DNA from: Liquidambar formosana
Taxonomy: Eukaryota; Streptophyta; Magnoliopsida; Saxifragales; Altingiaceae
Reading direction: 5' to 3'
Length of the DNA: 64,000 nt
NCBI GenBank assembly: GCA_039720395.1
Contig: CM077828.1
Location: 17,334,264-17,398,263 of the forward strand
Below the pieces are notes generated by a model. That model was not told the DNA's origin. It made no database searches and saw nothing but the letters and a program-made list of their open reading frames with translations. This document shows, one piece after another, positions 11,621-24,117 of this stretch (the first letter of the stretch is position 1; each line of letters starts with the position of its first letter). The position numbers and the translations under genes were made by a program.

Positions 11621-12409
11621 CTCTGCATCGTTTTCTTCCATTCTTGGAGCTTTGCAAAATCTTTCCTTACCAGTTGCAAAATCTCTTCCATTGTTGGAGC
11701 TTTACAAGTAATTTTTTGGAGCCATGAATACAATTCTAGCCAAATTTCTACAAGCTCATGTCTGTATTGATTTAAGCTTTCGCCCTCAATTGGATTTGGG
11801 AGTCTTTGGCGACAAAAATTGGTTCACACTTCATCAAATCGAATTTTATTCTTTTCCCATAATCAAGTTTGTGGATTAGTCTAGTTGCCTAAGTATCGAT
11901 TTTATTTGAATGTTCAAAAAAAAAAAAATGTGAGTTCTCAAATTTTTTTTTTCATAGAATTTTTTTGCAAACTTAGTAGAGATTATGTAAAGTTTTAGGT
12001 TACTAGAACTTGTGTTGGATTGTGTTTAATTTAGGATAGTTAATATTATGTACTGTTGTGAAAGCTTTATTGTGCACTGAAAGTGTTCGATCAAATGCTA
12101 GAACCAACTTATTTGATAAATTCATATCAAGTTTGAGGGATAGGTATTGAGCTAATATTTAAAAATTTTGATACCTCATAAAGGAGTAAGAATGCATGTA
12201 TGAGAGCATTGTAGCAAGCTACGAACTAAAGTTTGGCATCTATGGGATTGTTTCCAGCCTAGCCTAGTCCTTGTTACATCACATCATTATGTTATTGTCA
12301 TCCTTTCTTTTCATGGTTATTAATGCTTTAAAATGTAGGACTGTTAAAACATTATATACTCACATAAATTGAAAATTTATGTATATTGCAGGTTACTTTG
12401 GTGGCTGTA
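11621..12409 (+). promoter_or_regulatory. 5' leader and intron of the transposase gene
   Basis: Non-coding sequence between the left TIR and the first coding exon. It ends in a pyrimidine-poor acceptor (TATATTGCAG, then GTTACTTTGG at about 12391), so the 5' UTR is probably split by an intron. The promoter is presumably in or next to the TIR, as in Mutator elements. This is inferred. Confidence 0.4.
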
Positions 12410-15260
12410 ATGACTACTAATAATAGCAATGTTACGCACACACTATGTGATAAGGATATGGACAATAATCTTAACATAGCACAACCTAGTCCTTATTTGA
12501 ATATGAAGTTTGATACTAAAGGCCATGCACACACATGGTATAATGAGTATGCGAAAGGAATTGGATTCAATGTTCGATGAGAATATGTGAACAAGAATAA
12601 AGAAACTGGTGTAATAACAAGTAGAAGATTTGTTTGCTTTAAAGAAGGTATTCGAAGGAAAGATAAACGAGATATGCTCGTGAAGAAACCTCGAAAGGAA
12701 ACTAGAACTGGTTGTGAAGCACATATGACTACCGGTTTGCAACCTAATGGAAAATATACTATTATTGATTTTGAACCAAATCATAATCATAAGCTTGCAG
12801 ATCAATCATGTGCACATATTTTGCCATCTCAGAGGCAAATTGCTCCTGCTCAAGCAATTGAATTTGAGTTGGCAAATGATTCTGGTATACGGCCAAAGTT
12901 AGCATTCGAGTTGATGGGTCGTCGTGCTGGGGATAGAGAAAATCTCGGGTATCTTCAACAAGATCAAAAGAACTATCTTCGAACTAAAAGGAAGAATGCC
13001 TTAAAGTATGGAGAAGCAGGAAGTCTTTTGAATTATTTTCACAATCAACTATTGGAAAATCTATCGTTCTTCTTTAAAGTGCAAACAGATATTGAAGACC
13101 AAATTACTAATATATTTTGGGCTGATGCCAAAATGGTGTTAAATTATGGTTGTTTTGGTCATGTGCTATTTTTTGACACAACATATAGAACTAACAAAGA
13201 ATGTCGACCTTTTGGAGCATTTGTCAGACTAAATCATCATTACCAGCAAGTGGTATTTGGGGCTTCTTTGTTGTATGATGAAACTGCTACATCGTTTGAA
13301 TGGTTATTTGAAACCTTCTTGAATTGTATGTCTGGGAAGAAACCAAAGACAATTTACACATATCAAGATTCTGCCATGGCAAAAGCAATTCCTTTAGTGA
13401 TACCTGAGACTTATCACAGAATATGTTTATGGCATATGTATCAGAATGCATTTAAACATCTCAATCTTTTGTTTAAAGGTCACAAATCCTTTGGTAGTGA
13501 TTTTAAGAAGTGCATTTATGATTGTGACGATGAAGATGAGTTTTTTAATGCTTGGGAGGATCTATTGAACAAGTATGATCTTTGTGGGAATGATTGGTTG
13601 CAAGGATTACTCAAAATAAAAGAGAAGTGGGCCATGGCATATGGAAGGCAATATTTTTCAGCTGGTAAGAAAAGTACACAATTAAGTGAGAGTTTTAATG
13701 CCCATCTAAGTAATTATTTAAAGTCGGATTTAGACTTGGTGCAATTCTTTAAACATTTTCAACGGGCGATTGATGATCGGCGTTATAATGAAGTGCTTGC
13801 AAATTATGATATGAGCCAAAAAATACCTAAATTAAAGGTTAATGTCCCATTATTGCAGCATGCTAGAGATGTGTACACAAGGACAATCTTCGATATGTTC
13901 CAAGATGAATATGAGAAGTCATTATTGGTTATTGTTGATGAATGCGTCCAGACAGGGCCAATTTATGAGTATAAAGTCAGTTTGTGTGGGCATTCCAGAC
14001 AACATACAATTAATTTTACATCAATAGATGGCACAATTAGTTGCAGTTGTAAAAATTTCGAGTTTGTTGGAATTTTGTGCGGTCATGCATTAAAAGTGCT
14101 TGATGATTTAAAGATGAAATTGATGACCCCTGAAAGGTACATATTGAAAAGGTGGACAAAAAATGCTCGAGCTGGGTTTGTGACAGATGTTCATGGGCGT
14201 AAAATACAAGAAAATCCTAAGTTAGAAGTAGGCGCCCGTTATAACAACTTATGTAATACGTATGTAAAACTAGTTGGTAAGGGTGCTGCATCTAGAGAAG
14301 CATGTGATCTACTTGAAAACAATGCTAGTGAGCTATGTGCAAAATTGGAAGAAATTTTAATGGTTCAATCTCCTAGTGAAACACAATTGCCTTCTTTGAC
14401 CATGTGCCATAGAAATGGAGATGACAATGCCATGGCAGCAAATGTTTTTGAGAAACAAGACGATCAACAAGTAAAACATTTAAAGAAAAGGGTTGTTGCA
14501 GAACGTGGTAAAAGTCGACATAAAAGTTGCATTGAAAAGGGAAAAAAGAAGAGAAGTCAATCAGCCCAAGTGCCAACTTCAAGTAGTGTCATCCCAACTA
14601 CATGTCATCCTCTAATATATCAAGCTCCTCAGGTAATATTTATTTACTGTTAGTTATATTAAATAATGCACACCATCAATAATTATGAGTGCATTTTTTT
14701 CTTGAGAAACTTATGTTATTAACACTTTTTTTTTTTTTTTTTTTTTAAGTATTTGGGTCAATCAAATCAAATGTTATGGAACAATATCGAGCAATCGCAA
14801 TCTATACCTCCACCTACTTTCACCCAATTATTACGGGTAAGCATGTTTAAATATTTAAATGTTAATATAATGTGGGTTCTCTCTAATTTGATTGTCTTGA
14901 TTTCTTATATAGGATTCTTTACGTGGTACTTCATATGAGGATTATGACGGTTCAAACAACTCTCAATATAGCCAAGTATTAAATAGTGTATTTCAACAGC
15001 ATAAATCTTTTTATTTAAATAAGTGGTTTATGATCAATTCTAATTTATCATTTTGTATATATAAGGTTACATCAAATAGGGAGTTTCTAGAACCCACAGG
15101 TGGTACCATGGACTCAAATGAGGTAAGTGGTAACTCTTACATTACACTTATTTATTTATTTATTTATTTATTGATAAAGTTCTTACGTTGCACTTATTGT
15201 CTACTAATATAATGTATGCAGAAGGCAAACATATTTTTTCGATATGCATGCAGGATATAA
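12410..15260 (+). pseudogene. FAR1/FRS-family MULE transposase, one in-frame stop
   Basis: From ATG 12410 the protein has an N-terminal FAR1 DNA-binding domain (ITSRRFVCFKEGIRRKDKRD, TGCEAHM, then FEPNHNHKL). A MULE transposase domain follows (FDTTYRTNKECRPFG, ICLWHMYQNA, TQLSESFNAHL), then a SWIM zinc finger (ISCSCKNFEFVGILCGHALK). Codon 57 is TGA (12578-12580) inside the FAR1 domain, and the same frame stays open on both sides. The acidic motif usually written TDQD reads TYQD here (Tyr codon at 13361). The first Asp (codon ~256) and the Glu (codon ~427) remain. Small 3' exons all splice in phase 0: 12410-14632, 14750-14836, 14913-14975, 15066-15122, then a last exon from 15222 or 15301. Length is about 820 codons, normal for the family. 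I infer an element transposase recently inactivated. A sequencing error at the TGA is possible. Confidence 0.85.
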
Positions 15261-15306
15261 CTACATCATCTAAGATGTGTTTTAATTTTTTCAATTGCAG
15301 ATTTAG

Positions 15307-17482
15307 TTAAATGGAGTATAAGTGGAGATGAGGTGAATCTTTTGGAGGACTGCAAATCCCAAGACCTACTTATTTGGCTCAAATTACTTCATTTTGAAGC
15401 CTTAGGACAATTCTTGAAGAATTCTTTTTTTTCCTCCCCTTTTATATATTGGATTGTATTTTTTTTTTATCAACATAAATATTGGATTGTATTGACTTAT
15501 CATTATTGATTTTGTTGATATATTGAAATCCCTTGAAACCATTAATTTTATGCGGAAGATTTCATCCATATATAACAGTGAGAACTACATGGGTCTGATG
15601 TTCTTTTTCTAAAAGGCTAGAACTTTTCCAATAGAGAGATTATGCAGTCAGAATGCCAAATTCTCCCGTGTGTTATTAACCTATGATTGTGGAATCATAA
15701 TTTTTAGGATTTTTTTTATTTTCTTTTTATTTTCTCTTAGTTAGTGGAATATCCTAGTAGTTATAATCAAATGAGTGCCCTTTTCAATTCCAGCCAAGTG
15801 AGAGCTAAAGGAAGTGAATTTATTGCTCTACTAAATATAGGGGCTCACACAATTGCAATGTGTTTTGCCACTAAATGAAATAGGGATGCTGACCAACTTG
15901 AGCTTTTGTTATTTTAGCCAAAGAAAAAAAAATGTTGTAGTAGGAAAACATTCAAACCAATATCCATTATACTATTATCCCAAAATACACACATATATAT
16001 CCATGATACAGTTTCAAGATAAGAAATGATGCCTTTGATCGATATATCAAACTTGATATACATTGATACATGTACTCTAAAAATGCCTTTTCATTTTTTT
16101 TTGGTGGTTTACAATTGTGTTTTTACACATGTAAATGAGACACTAAACTCTCTAGAGCTTCCATATTGAAGGATTGCCAACAAGATCCATGTCTAGACCC
16201 TAAGCTTCACCTCAATAGTGCTGACCAAAATAGTGTCCTATTTGATCCACACAAGCTGCTTTTCCTCAACATGCATTGTCATATACACTTTCCTCTCCAA
16301 CAAGAACTGTCACAATCAACTTTGAAGCCATGGTGGTGCCATTTTTACCAGTTCAATAATCTTGTAACCTTAGAGTCAAATGATAGTAGCTACAATCACC
16401 GAACACAAAGGACTTGGGATATGAGAAAGACAATCAAAGATATTTTGCTTATAGTTACTCTAGGTAAAATAATTTCATTAATAAACACCAATAGTAACTA
16501 CCAAACATGCATAATCAGAAATCAAAACTAAAGAGAAATTTTTTTGGCTGATTCAAATTTAAGGCCAATTCTATGGTACCCTAACAAAAAAATTGGGCAC
16601 ATATCCATAAAGTCACTTGAAATGGTAAGTGGGCCACTTCAAATGGTAAGTGGGTCACTTCAAATGATAAGTTGGCCATTTTGGGCCACTTCAAATGATA
16701 AGTGAACCATTTCAAATAGTAAATGGGTATGGTATCCTAAAAACCTTGTGGGTATCATAAAATTACCCCAAAACTAAAGAGGAATGATATATTGATTTTG
16801 CTATATACTTACTGACTTCTAAAATATGATACCAAAGAAATTTTTTTTTTTTTTTTTTTTTATGCAAAGAAGTAGCTAATATCCAACTGAACGAGTTCAT
16901 CTGATCAAATGATCAAATGGAACCTCCACACCCGTAGGAACCTACAATGACAAAATTTCTACGACATAATCAAACGAAGTGAATTCATATTTCATAGCAA
17001 GAAAGAGTTAGGGAATTGAAGGTGCTAAAAGAACCCATAAAAAATCAAAAATAAATAAGATGTTCGGTTACAACAATTTATCGAACACCTTTAATGCACA
17101 GCAAAAGCTATCTGAATAATCCAACTATTTTTTAAGATCAAACAAAATTCAATACAAGTCTACATAAACTGATTACTTTAAAGGGGGAAAAAAACAAAGG
17201 CAATTATGAGCTCTCAATTCAAAGATTATTCAATTCAAATGAAATGCGACGAGATTCAATTCATTTGCTTTGTATTGCAAATCTCCACATACCTCATTCT
17301 GGGAAGATATTCAAGTTTTGTTCGAAGACAATCGAACCAATCTTTCTCACTGAATACATCAAAATCCAGTTCAAGGCAGAACCTATAGCAATATGGATCT
17401 GGTTTTTTTTTTCTTTTTTTCAACTTTGGGTAGAAAGAAGTCAAAAGGAGAAGAATTAATTTACCGAATTGATAGGAAAGCA
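15307..17482. other. 3' half of the MULE without a recognised gene
   Basis: AT-rich. An open frame at 16166-16531 has no recognisable domain. Contents include a poly-T run (about 16842-16861) and the nested repeat element at about 16563-16775. A captured host fragment is possible but I recognise none. Confidence 0.4.
16563..16775. mobile_element. MITE with ~21-bp internal repeats, nested in the MULE
   Basis: The ends are GGCCAATTCTATGGTACCCT and, inverted on the right, a near copy (GGTAATTTTATGATACCC). The interior is built from repeats of CACTTCAAATGGTAAGTGGG. A second copy lies at about 45102-45312. Confidence 0.6.
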
Positions 17483-17697
17483 AATAAAGAAAGAGCCTGA
17501 ATTTTTGGAAGGAGTTCTTTTGTCTTCCCTATTGCATTGACGTTAAAGTGACGAAACGGTGGTATGGTAAGGCAGTAACGTGAGAATAAGTTTGCTAGGT
17601 GACGTGGCTTGTCAAGAAACCTTAGATTTGGGTGGGCAATTGAGAGCCGTTAACTAGTTCCAACTGGACACTAGTAGACTGGAGGGGATCTGATCCC
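17483..17697 (-). repeat. Right TIR of the FRS-MULE
   Basis: Reverse complement of 11406-11620, ending GGGGATCTGATCCC at 17697 before the TSD GGTTTTATT. Confidence 0.85.
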
Positions 17698-17864
17698 GGT
17701 TTTATTCCGATTGCAAGTTCATTATTTCAAAATACTGTACACGTGTCAATTTATTAGAGCAAAAGGTGCAGCACGACTGTTGGAGCAGCTATCGCTAACA
17801 CTCCCCAAATTGGAGATTTCCATTGGAAGGTGAAGCCCGCCTTTGGACCAATGTGTGAGTATAT

Positions 17865-18460
17865 TTTAACGTTTTGTGGGTAGGCCTCATCAAAAGCCCA
17901 AGGTCCATGGGTAGCCTGAAGCTCAAAGAAAAAAGTTCAGCCTGAGCCCAAAAAAACCTGAGCTCGAGCATAGCCCAAATACCCTTGGGATAAACCTGGG
18001 CCTTTAGTTGAAGCCTGAAGCCCAATACTGTAGCATAATATATCATTATGAATATTTTCCAGTTTTTTGGGAAAGTATCGTTTAGTGATCATTTCTCGAA
18101 TTAATACCAATAAAAGGACATTTGATGTTACCTTACGACAAATGGATAGTCAACTTAATACAAAGTGACTACCAATGTACTCTATTTTGGTATTACAATA
18201 GAAAGTGGTCACCCAAATGTAATTTTTAATTTTTTTTCTTTTGTTACAACACTAACAGTAGGCTACCATGGCTTAGGCCCGAAGCTCGATGCCCGAAAAA
18301 GCGTGAGCTCGTGGGTTAGGCCTAAGCTTCACATTTCCCTTCATGGCCCAGCCCAGCCTGATGAATAGTGTAAGCCCAAAAAATTGACCCAAGGCCTGCC
18401 TAAGCCAATAAAAAAAAACCAAGCCCGGCCCACCCCGGCCCAATGCTGAGGCCTACTGGC
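17865..18460. mobile_element. Possible hAT-type non-autonomous element rich in GGCCC/AAGCCC motifs
   Basis: The left side has TAGGCCTCATCAAAAGCCC and the right side the inverted TGGGCCGGGGTGGGCC...TGAGGCCTA. The interior repeats AAGCCC/GGCTT motifs. No clear TSD was found, so the borders are approximate. Confidence 0.4.
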
Positions 18461-19903
18461 AGGTACTAAGTAGGCTAAGGTATCTTTTCTTTTCTTTTGT
18501 TTTCTTTTTTTTGATGAAAAAATAGGTTAAGGTATCTATACTTTACACTATTATATAAAGGCTAAATTCCACGTAAATAAAAAAAATTTAAAAAAAAATA
18601 AAAAAGATAAATTACATTTGCACTCCCTCTAATATTTGACATTTATAGATACATTCCTCTTAATTTTGAAATTACACTATCACTCTTACTTTACAAAATA
18701 AACTACAGTGACACTCCCTCAAGCTAATGACATCAACAAGTCCATCCCAATTATCTGATATCACGTTTTTTTTTTTTTTTTTTCAAAAATACTTAGATTA
18801 CCTTTGGATGCTCATTATTTAAACATTTAAACAATATAATTCTACAAAATATCACATTTCTTGTTTTTCCAAACAAACCAAAAACCTGCATATTCTTTTC
18901 TAATTTATGAATATATTATCTAGTTTTTTAATAATAAAGGGATTATAGTATCAACGGTTAAAATGAACAATAAAACAGATCCACCTAGAGCTGGTCCATA
19001 GCACAGGTTAGGATCTTCCAGCCAAATTGCTACATCAAATAGTCCTTAAATGTCTAGCTAAAATATAGTCCACCTCATTCCTTGCTCTAAAAAACATGGG
19101 CGAACGTCATTGAGCAAAAAGACTCCCTAACTGCTAATTGAATGTCTTTAACTGTCAGGTTTCTTAATGCAAAGCTTCTATCCCGCAACGTAATAGCACT
19201 AATAACTCCCTTATTGTCTCGTTCCACAATGACTAATCAAAGGCCCAAGCCACTTGCAAATTCGGTTGCATAAACAATTTTTTATCAAAAAAATAATGCA
19301 TCGTACCATCGGTGTATGGTTATTGGTTAACATCTTTAAGACAACCATCCTGATAGGTTGTTAGTGTAATTTCATAAATGTGAGAGGGGTTAATAATTGT
19401 CAGATACATTTACCCTTATATAAAAAGGGGGATGTGTTACATGGCATGTTTCTCGAGCATTTGCCTCAAATACTCAATTTAACTAAAAAAATCTACAAAA
19501 GGGGAAAAAATGATGTCTGCTACTTCACTCATGTTTTGCAACCCATATTTACCACCCACCTTGTATTGAAAGTGTATAGGTGAAAGCAAACATATGGGGC
19601 CTAGCATTGAATAAGGAGAAGCTGCCACATATAGATGGGTGAGAGAATGTGGATGAAATAACATAGTTTAACAGACAAAATAATTAAAACAATTAATTAT
19701 AGCAATTTGACTCTAGGATCTTAAAAGGAAAAATGTAAAAAACTAATTAAGGTAAGAAAATAACTAAGAAACTCTCAAAAAAAATTTCACTCATTCATTA
19801 TGGTAAATCCCAAAAATCCTTTGACTGTAATTTGGCTAGAATGCTTAATTTTAATATGGTAGTCCGCACATCAAACGGGTTACCACTCGTAATTGTATAT
19901 TTT
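18461..19903. other. Non-coding, AT-rich stretch
   Basis: No gene recognised. Poly-T and poly-A runs and short chance frames only (for example 19380-19583). Confidence 0.4.
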
Positions 19904-20219
19904 ACACTATGCTTGGCAACCATAAAGGAAAGGGAAAAAAATTCATTTAATGAAAGGAAAGAAATACTAAATTCATTTCTCTATGTTCTGTTTGGCATGA
20001 AGGGAATTTAAGATGAAAAATTTAATTAAGTCTTTTATTCTTCTTATAATTCTTTAATAAATCCAATTCTCTTGAAATTTCACCTCTTTGGGCCAAATTT
20101 CAGAGCATGTATTGAAATCTCATCAAATGCGTTTAAATTCATTTTCCTTTATAAATCCCTCTAACTGTTCCAAATGCCCTTTCCATTCCCCCCAAATCCT
20201 TCTATTCCAAACACAGTGT
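19904..20219. mobile_element. MITE with ACACTRTGYTTGG ends
   Basis: The left end is ACACTATGCTTGG. The right end is the inverted ACACTGTGTTTGG. Length about 316 bp, no coding. A TSD was not identified. Confidence 0.4.
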
Positions 20220-20429
20220 TAATTTTTAAGTTTAAAAAAATAATAATCAATGACATGAGATAGCCTAGTAACACTCTCCTTACTTATTAAGTGAGTAATC
20301 TCAAACTGAAGCTAACTTATATGTGATTAGTCAAAGGTGATCAAACAAAATGGAATTAAAGAAGTAATTTTATACCCAGGATAATTTCAAATTCTGATTC
20401 CATCATACCATCGCTGTGCTTATGTGAAA

Positions 20430-20548
20430 AAATAATTGTCTTCAAAGAAAGTGTCTTAAGTGGCATGTCTAGCCCACATTATTTTATTAAATTATATTTT
20501 CTAGTGTTTTGGTTGTCTTCATAAGTTTAGTGGATCTGTTCGTGAATC
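20430..20548. repeat. Dispersed repeat, partner at 35766-35915
   Basis: The block from AATAATTGTCTTCAAAGAAA through TTCATAAGTTTAGTGGAT recurs 15 kb away with substitutions and a ~25-bp insertion. The family is unknown. Confidence 0.6.
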
Positions 20549-20555
20549 CATTCAT

Positions 20556-20700
20556 GTTCCAAGGGCCATGAGCCCATTACTAATCGTGCATAGTCCTCAT
20601 AAGCTCAAGCCTAATAAAATTTAACCAATTAAGAGAGAGGGGGGTGGGAGTTTTCCCAAGGGCCATGAGCCCATGACTAATCTTGCATAGTCGTACATAA
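20556..20700. repeat. Short direct repeat
   Basis: CCAAGGGCCATGAGCCCAT plus the following ACTAATC-GTGCATAGTC-like block occurs at about 20558-20598 and again at about 20655-20694. Confidence 0.6.
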
Positions 20701-20781
20701 AGCTGCATCCAACATAATTGAATTTTAGATAGTTTTATGTAAGAGTAATAAGATATATCTATATCTATATCTATCTATCTA

Positions 20782-22530
20782 TCTATACTACCTATAAAAA
20801 GATGAATGTAAAAAAAACTTTTGATTGACTAAAATGCCCTTATTTTAATTTTTAAATACACAACTACTCTTCTACATATATAGAAAATATAGAAATATAA
20901 AACACATACTTTAATAAAAATTTTAAGGAAACTATAATTCTTATAATAATTAAATAAAACCAAACCACCCTTCTGCATATATAGGAAGTATAGTAATATA
21001 AAACACATACCTTAATAAAAATTCTAAGGAAACTATAATTCTTATAATAATTAAATAAAACAAGAAAAAAGATACATTAAAAAGATAAATAATTGCAAAT
21101 TACTCTTCAACCATAAGAATACGTCTTTAGAAAATCCTTCTTTGTAACATCTTTGATAGGAAGTCTTTCTCTATAACATTGATTTTTTAATTAACATGTA
21201 ACCCTAACAAAAACCCATATAATTTGAAACTTGCTACATCCCAGGACTAATGGCAATTGCATGTGTAGCCTCCAAGATACAAATTGTTTAAGCTATCATG
21301 AAATCATTGGATTGGTGTATACGAAGTATGAAATTATGGCGTTTGTAAAATATGTAGACTTGGCATCTTATACTATTTGGTATGTAATTTTCATATGTAT
21401 TATAAATTATTATTATTATTATTATTTATTTATTTTTTTGTCTTCACGATGGTGTGTAAACTGCATGGTTTTTCTTTTATCTTCTACTCTTAACAAGTGC
21501 ATACACAGACACACAGTCTCTTTGGTTTTATCATTGGTGGAAGTCTCCTTCCAATTAAATTTCCTTTTAACAGGGTTTCTTATTATTACTAATTTTGCGT
21601 TTTAAATCATGCATAATATGAACTATATTCGTTTATTTCTTCTTCTTCTTTTTTTCTTTTTTCTTTTTTCTCCCTTTTAACTCTATTGGTTCGTGGTTCG
21701 TTTTCCACACTCTTCTATTAAAGACAACTAGGCAAAGTGAAGGTGCGTACAAGCACGTTCCAATTTGGTTTAATGAGAGTCTTAACCATGAGCGTGTTCG
21801 GTGAGATTTTAATTAATATTACTTCGTATTATTTTTATGATTATAGGTTCGTTTTGATAACATTTTAGCAATAGGTTGTGCAGTTTGAATTTTTTATCAG
21901 GTTCTATATGGGCATCAAATTCGATATTAGACAATTCAAGAAATTTTAGATAATATTTTAGTAATGGTCATCATTACATATAAGAATAGAAATTCAAAAT
22001 AATGGCAATTCATGAATTTCCAAGAATTGATCCTATAACATCAAATATAGTGATGGCTCTAATTTTTTTTTTTTTTTAATGATAGATTTGTGTCTAAAAT
22101 ACTATAATTTTTTTTTTCAATTGTTTAAATTCTAATTAGTCATCCAACCAGACCCTTAATTATATGATTTTGCAGGAAAAATAAGATAGCAGGAAAGATT
22201 TTTTGATTTTCTACTTCAATAGAACTATACCTTTTTATTTTTGTGTTTTATTTTGAAAAAAAAAAAAAATCCTCATTAGTTATGGATAGTCTACCTACCG
22301 AAACTGTATAGTCTACATTGATTCTTATCCAATGCACTTATCATATTCTTATGATTTTAATGCATGAATTGATAGAATAAAACATGAGTGAAGTAGTATT
22401 TTCCTAAGATAAAACATTTGGCGCACATCTAACATTTAAATTTGTTAAATCAACGTATATTTTCCTTTGAAAGAAAAACATATCTATCAATTAAATACTT
22501 TCACGTGCAACGCACGTGGGCACCAACTAG
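20782..22530 (+). mobile_element. Non-autonomous Helitron (1749 bp)
   Basis: The 5' end is TCTATACTACCTATAAAA. The 3' end is CTAG, preceded by a hairpin: CACGTGC (22502-22508), loop AAC, GCACGTG (22512-22518), eight bases before the CTAG. Insertion is between A (20781) and T (22531) with no TSD, as Helitrons do. No Rep/helicase is present. Near the 5' end a ~101-bp unit is tandemly duplicated (about 20860-20960 and 20961-21061). A 124-codon open frame at 21231-21605 has no recognisable domain. Confidence 0.8.
20860..21061. repeat. Tandem ~101-bp duplication inside the Helitron
   Basis: Both units end AATTCTTATAATAATTAAAT and differ at a few positions. Confidence 0.8.
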
Positions 22531-22551
22531 TATATATATATATATATATAG

Positions 22552-22725
22552 TTATGTTCCCATCAGCACATATTAATATAAGTTATATCAGCACTATACA
22601 TTAGAAGTTATATCTTTGCATTAGTCTAATGTACCGCATATCTCACTAATGCACAAAGTACAACTTTCAAAGCAAATGTTGATATAAGTTATATTAGTAG
22701 GTGCTTACTTGATCATCATCCCATA
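22552..22725. mobile_element. MITE directly after the Helitron
   Basis: Left arm AGCACATATTAATATAAGTT, right arm (inverted) AGCACCTACTAATATAACTT. The two elements are separated only by a short (TA)n tract. Confidence 0.5.
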
Positions 22726-23392
22726 TATATAAGCCTACTATTATTAGCCAAACTAGTAAGGCTATGGCATAGTGTAAATAAAACAACCATATAAAACGGT
22801 CTCCTCTTTTCATGGAAATACCACCATTTTGCTTAGAAATGCAATAACGATTTTTTGACAAGGCCAATTATGATAAAAACCATATTTTTGGATTGTACTT
22901 ATTGAGAGTTTCAAAACAATACACATCATAAGTAGGAAATTTTGTTTTGTTTTGTTTTTTTTTTAAAAAAAAAAATCCCCTTGAAAATTAAGTTAAAGCC
23001 CTTTGCTCCAAATGGAATCCTAGAGATTTTCTCGGCATAAAAAATGTTTTAAAGAAGAAATTGAAGATGAAGATGCAATGAAAAGGGTGAACTCAGTTGA
23101 GTTGAAGCCTGACAACGAGCGATGGTGGCTACTGACAACGACAACAAGCGACAGATAGCCACCATTCTCTCTCCTCCTCTGCAATCCAACAAAATTTGTT
23201 GGACTACTCGGGTTATGCTTCAGATCCATGGCAAAAGATCCAACCTAAAATCGAACTTGTGTGTTGTAGAGATTTCCAAGTGATGAAACACAAGAAATGA
23301 ACGCATCTAACGGAGTAAACGAGGCAGAGGGCTTTTGTATTGAGTGGGCTTATGGCTGGCTTATGGATTTTGATCCATATAGCACGACCCAA

Positions 23393-23423
<31 letters not shown>

Positions 23424-23890
23424 TATATATATATCTGCAATGGTTTAGAAAATTTTGAGAAGAGCAAAATTCTCTTTCACTTCTTGAGAAATTCACATGG
23501 CACAATTTTGTAGTTGTAATTTAATATATTTCTGTTAGAGAGATAGGAGAGTCCAAAATCCACCAAAACAAGCCAAATATACAATTCTGTGGATTTGCAA
23601 AAGCCCATCCAACAGGCACTCCACTGCTTGAAGAGGTTCACCCATGATTGTCAATCATCGACTCTGGTAAGCATTTCACCTATGATCATCAGTCATCGAC
23701 TTTGATACCAATACCAATTGTTGGGGAGAGGGGGAGTCCAAAATCCACTACATCAAACCCAATATACAAGTCTAGAACTCATACCCAAACAAAAAGCTTA
23801 AACCTATTGGTGGTGAGTTTATTACTTGTATATTAAGATCTTTTCCTTCTTCTATTTTTTCGATGGAGGACAAATCCACATATAACCTCA
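22726..23890. other. Non-coding stretch with a dispersed pair and a microsatellite
   Basis: An (AT)n/(AC)n tract lies near 23393-23432. A segment containing GAGTCCAAAATCCAC and CAATATACAA-type blocks occurs at about 23535 and again at about 23730. No gene recognised. Confidence 0.4.
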
Positions 23891-24117
23891 ACAATTTCTT
23901 TATCGTACAACAATGTAGCATTTAAAGTTTCTCACCACGGTTCTCCCACCCCATTTGTACGATGGATGTGAGGAGTTTGACCCCGCTAAATATATAAAAA
24001 TAATAATTGGCTTCTTTGACATTCTTAAGTGTCAAGAAAAAAAATGATATGGAGTATTAGTTATTTTTCATAATATAAAATAAAATACTTCTCAAGATTA
24101 TAAAAAGATATTAATTA

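Larger units (their letters stand above)
11406..17697 (+). mobile_element. Complete Mutator-like element (MULE) encoding an FRS-type transposase
   Basis: The element is 6292 bp. Its ends are inverted copies starting GGGATCRGATCCCCTCC and run as ~215-bp TIRs. The flanks carry a perfect 9-bp TSD, GGTTTTATT, at 11397-11405 and 17698-17706, the length typical of Mutator elements. Inside is a FAR1/FRS-like transposase gene (12410 to about 15260). The 3' half (about 15310-17480) has no recognised gene but contains a nested small repeat element at about 16563-16775. The well-conserved TIRs and intact TSD suggest a fairly recent insertion. Confidence 0.9.

Noticed and set aside
12386..12580. Separate small protein upstream of the transposase
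   Set aside because: It is in the same frame and continues the FAR1 domain; only the TGA separates it.
16166..16531. Second gene in the MULE (mudrB-like or captured)
   Set aside because: The 121-codon frame has no recognisable motif, no clear splice partners and ordinary AT-rich composition.
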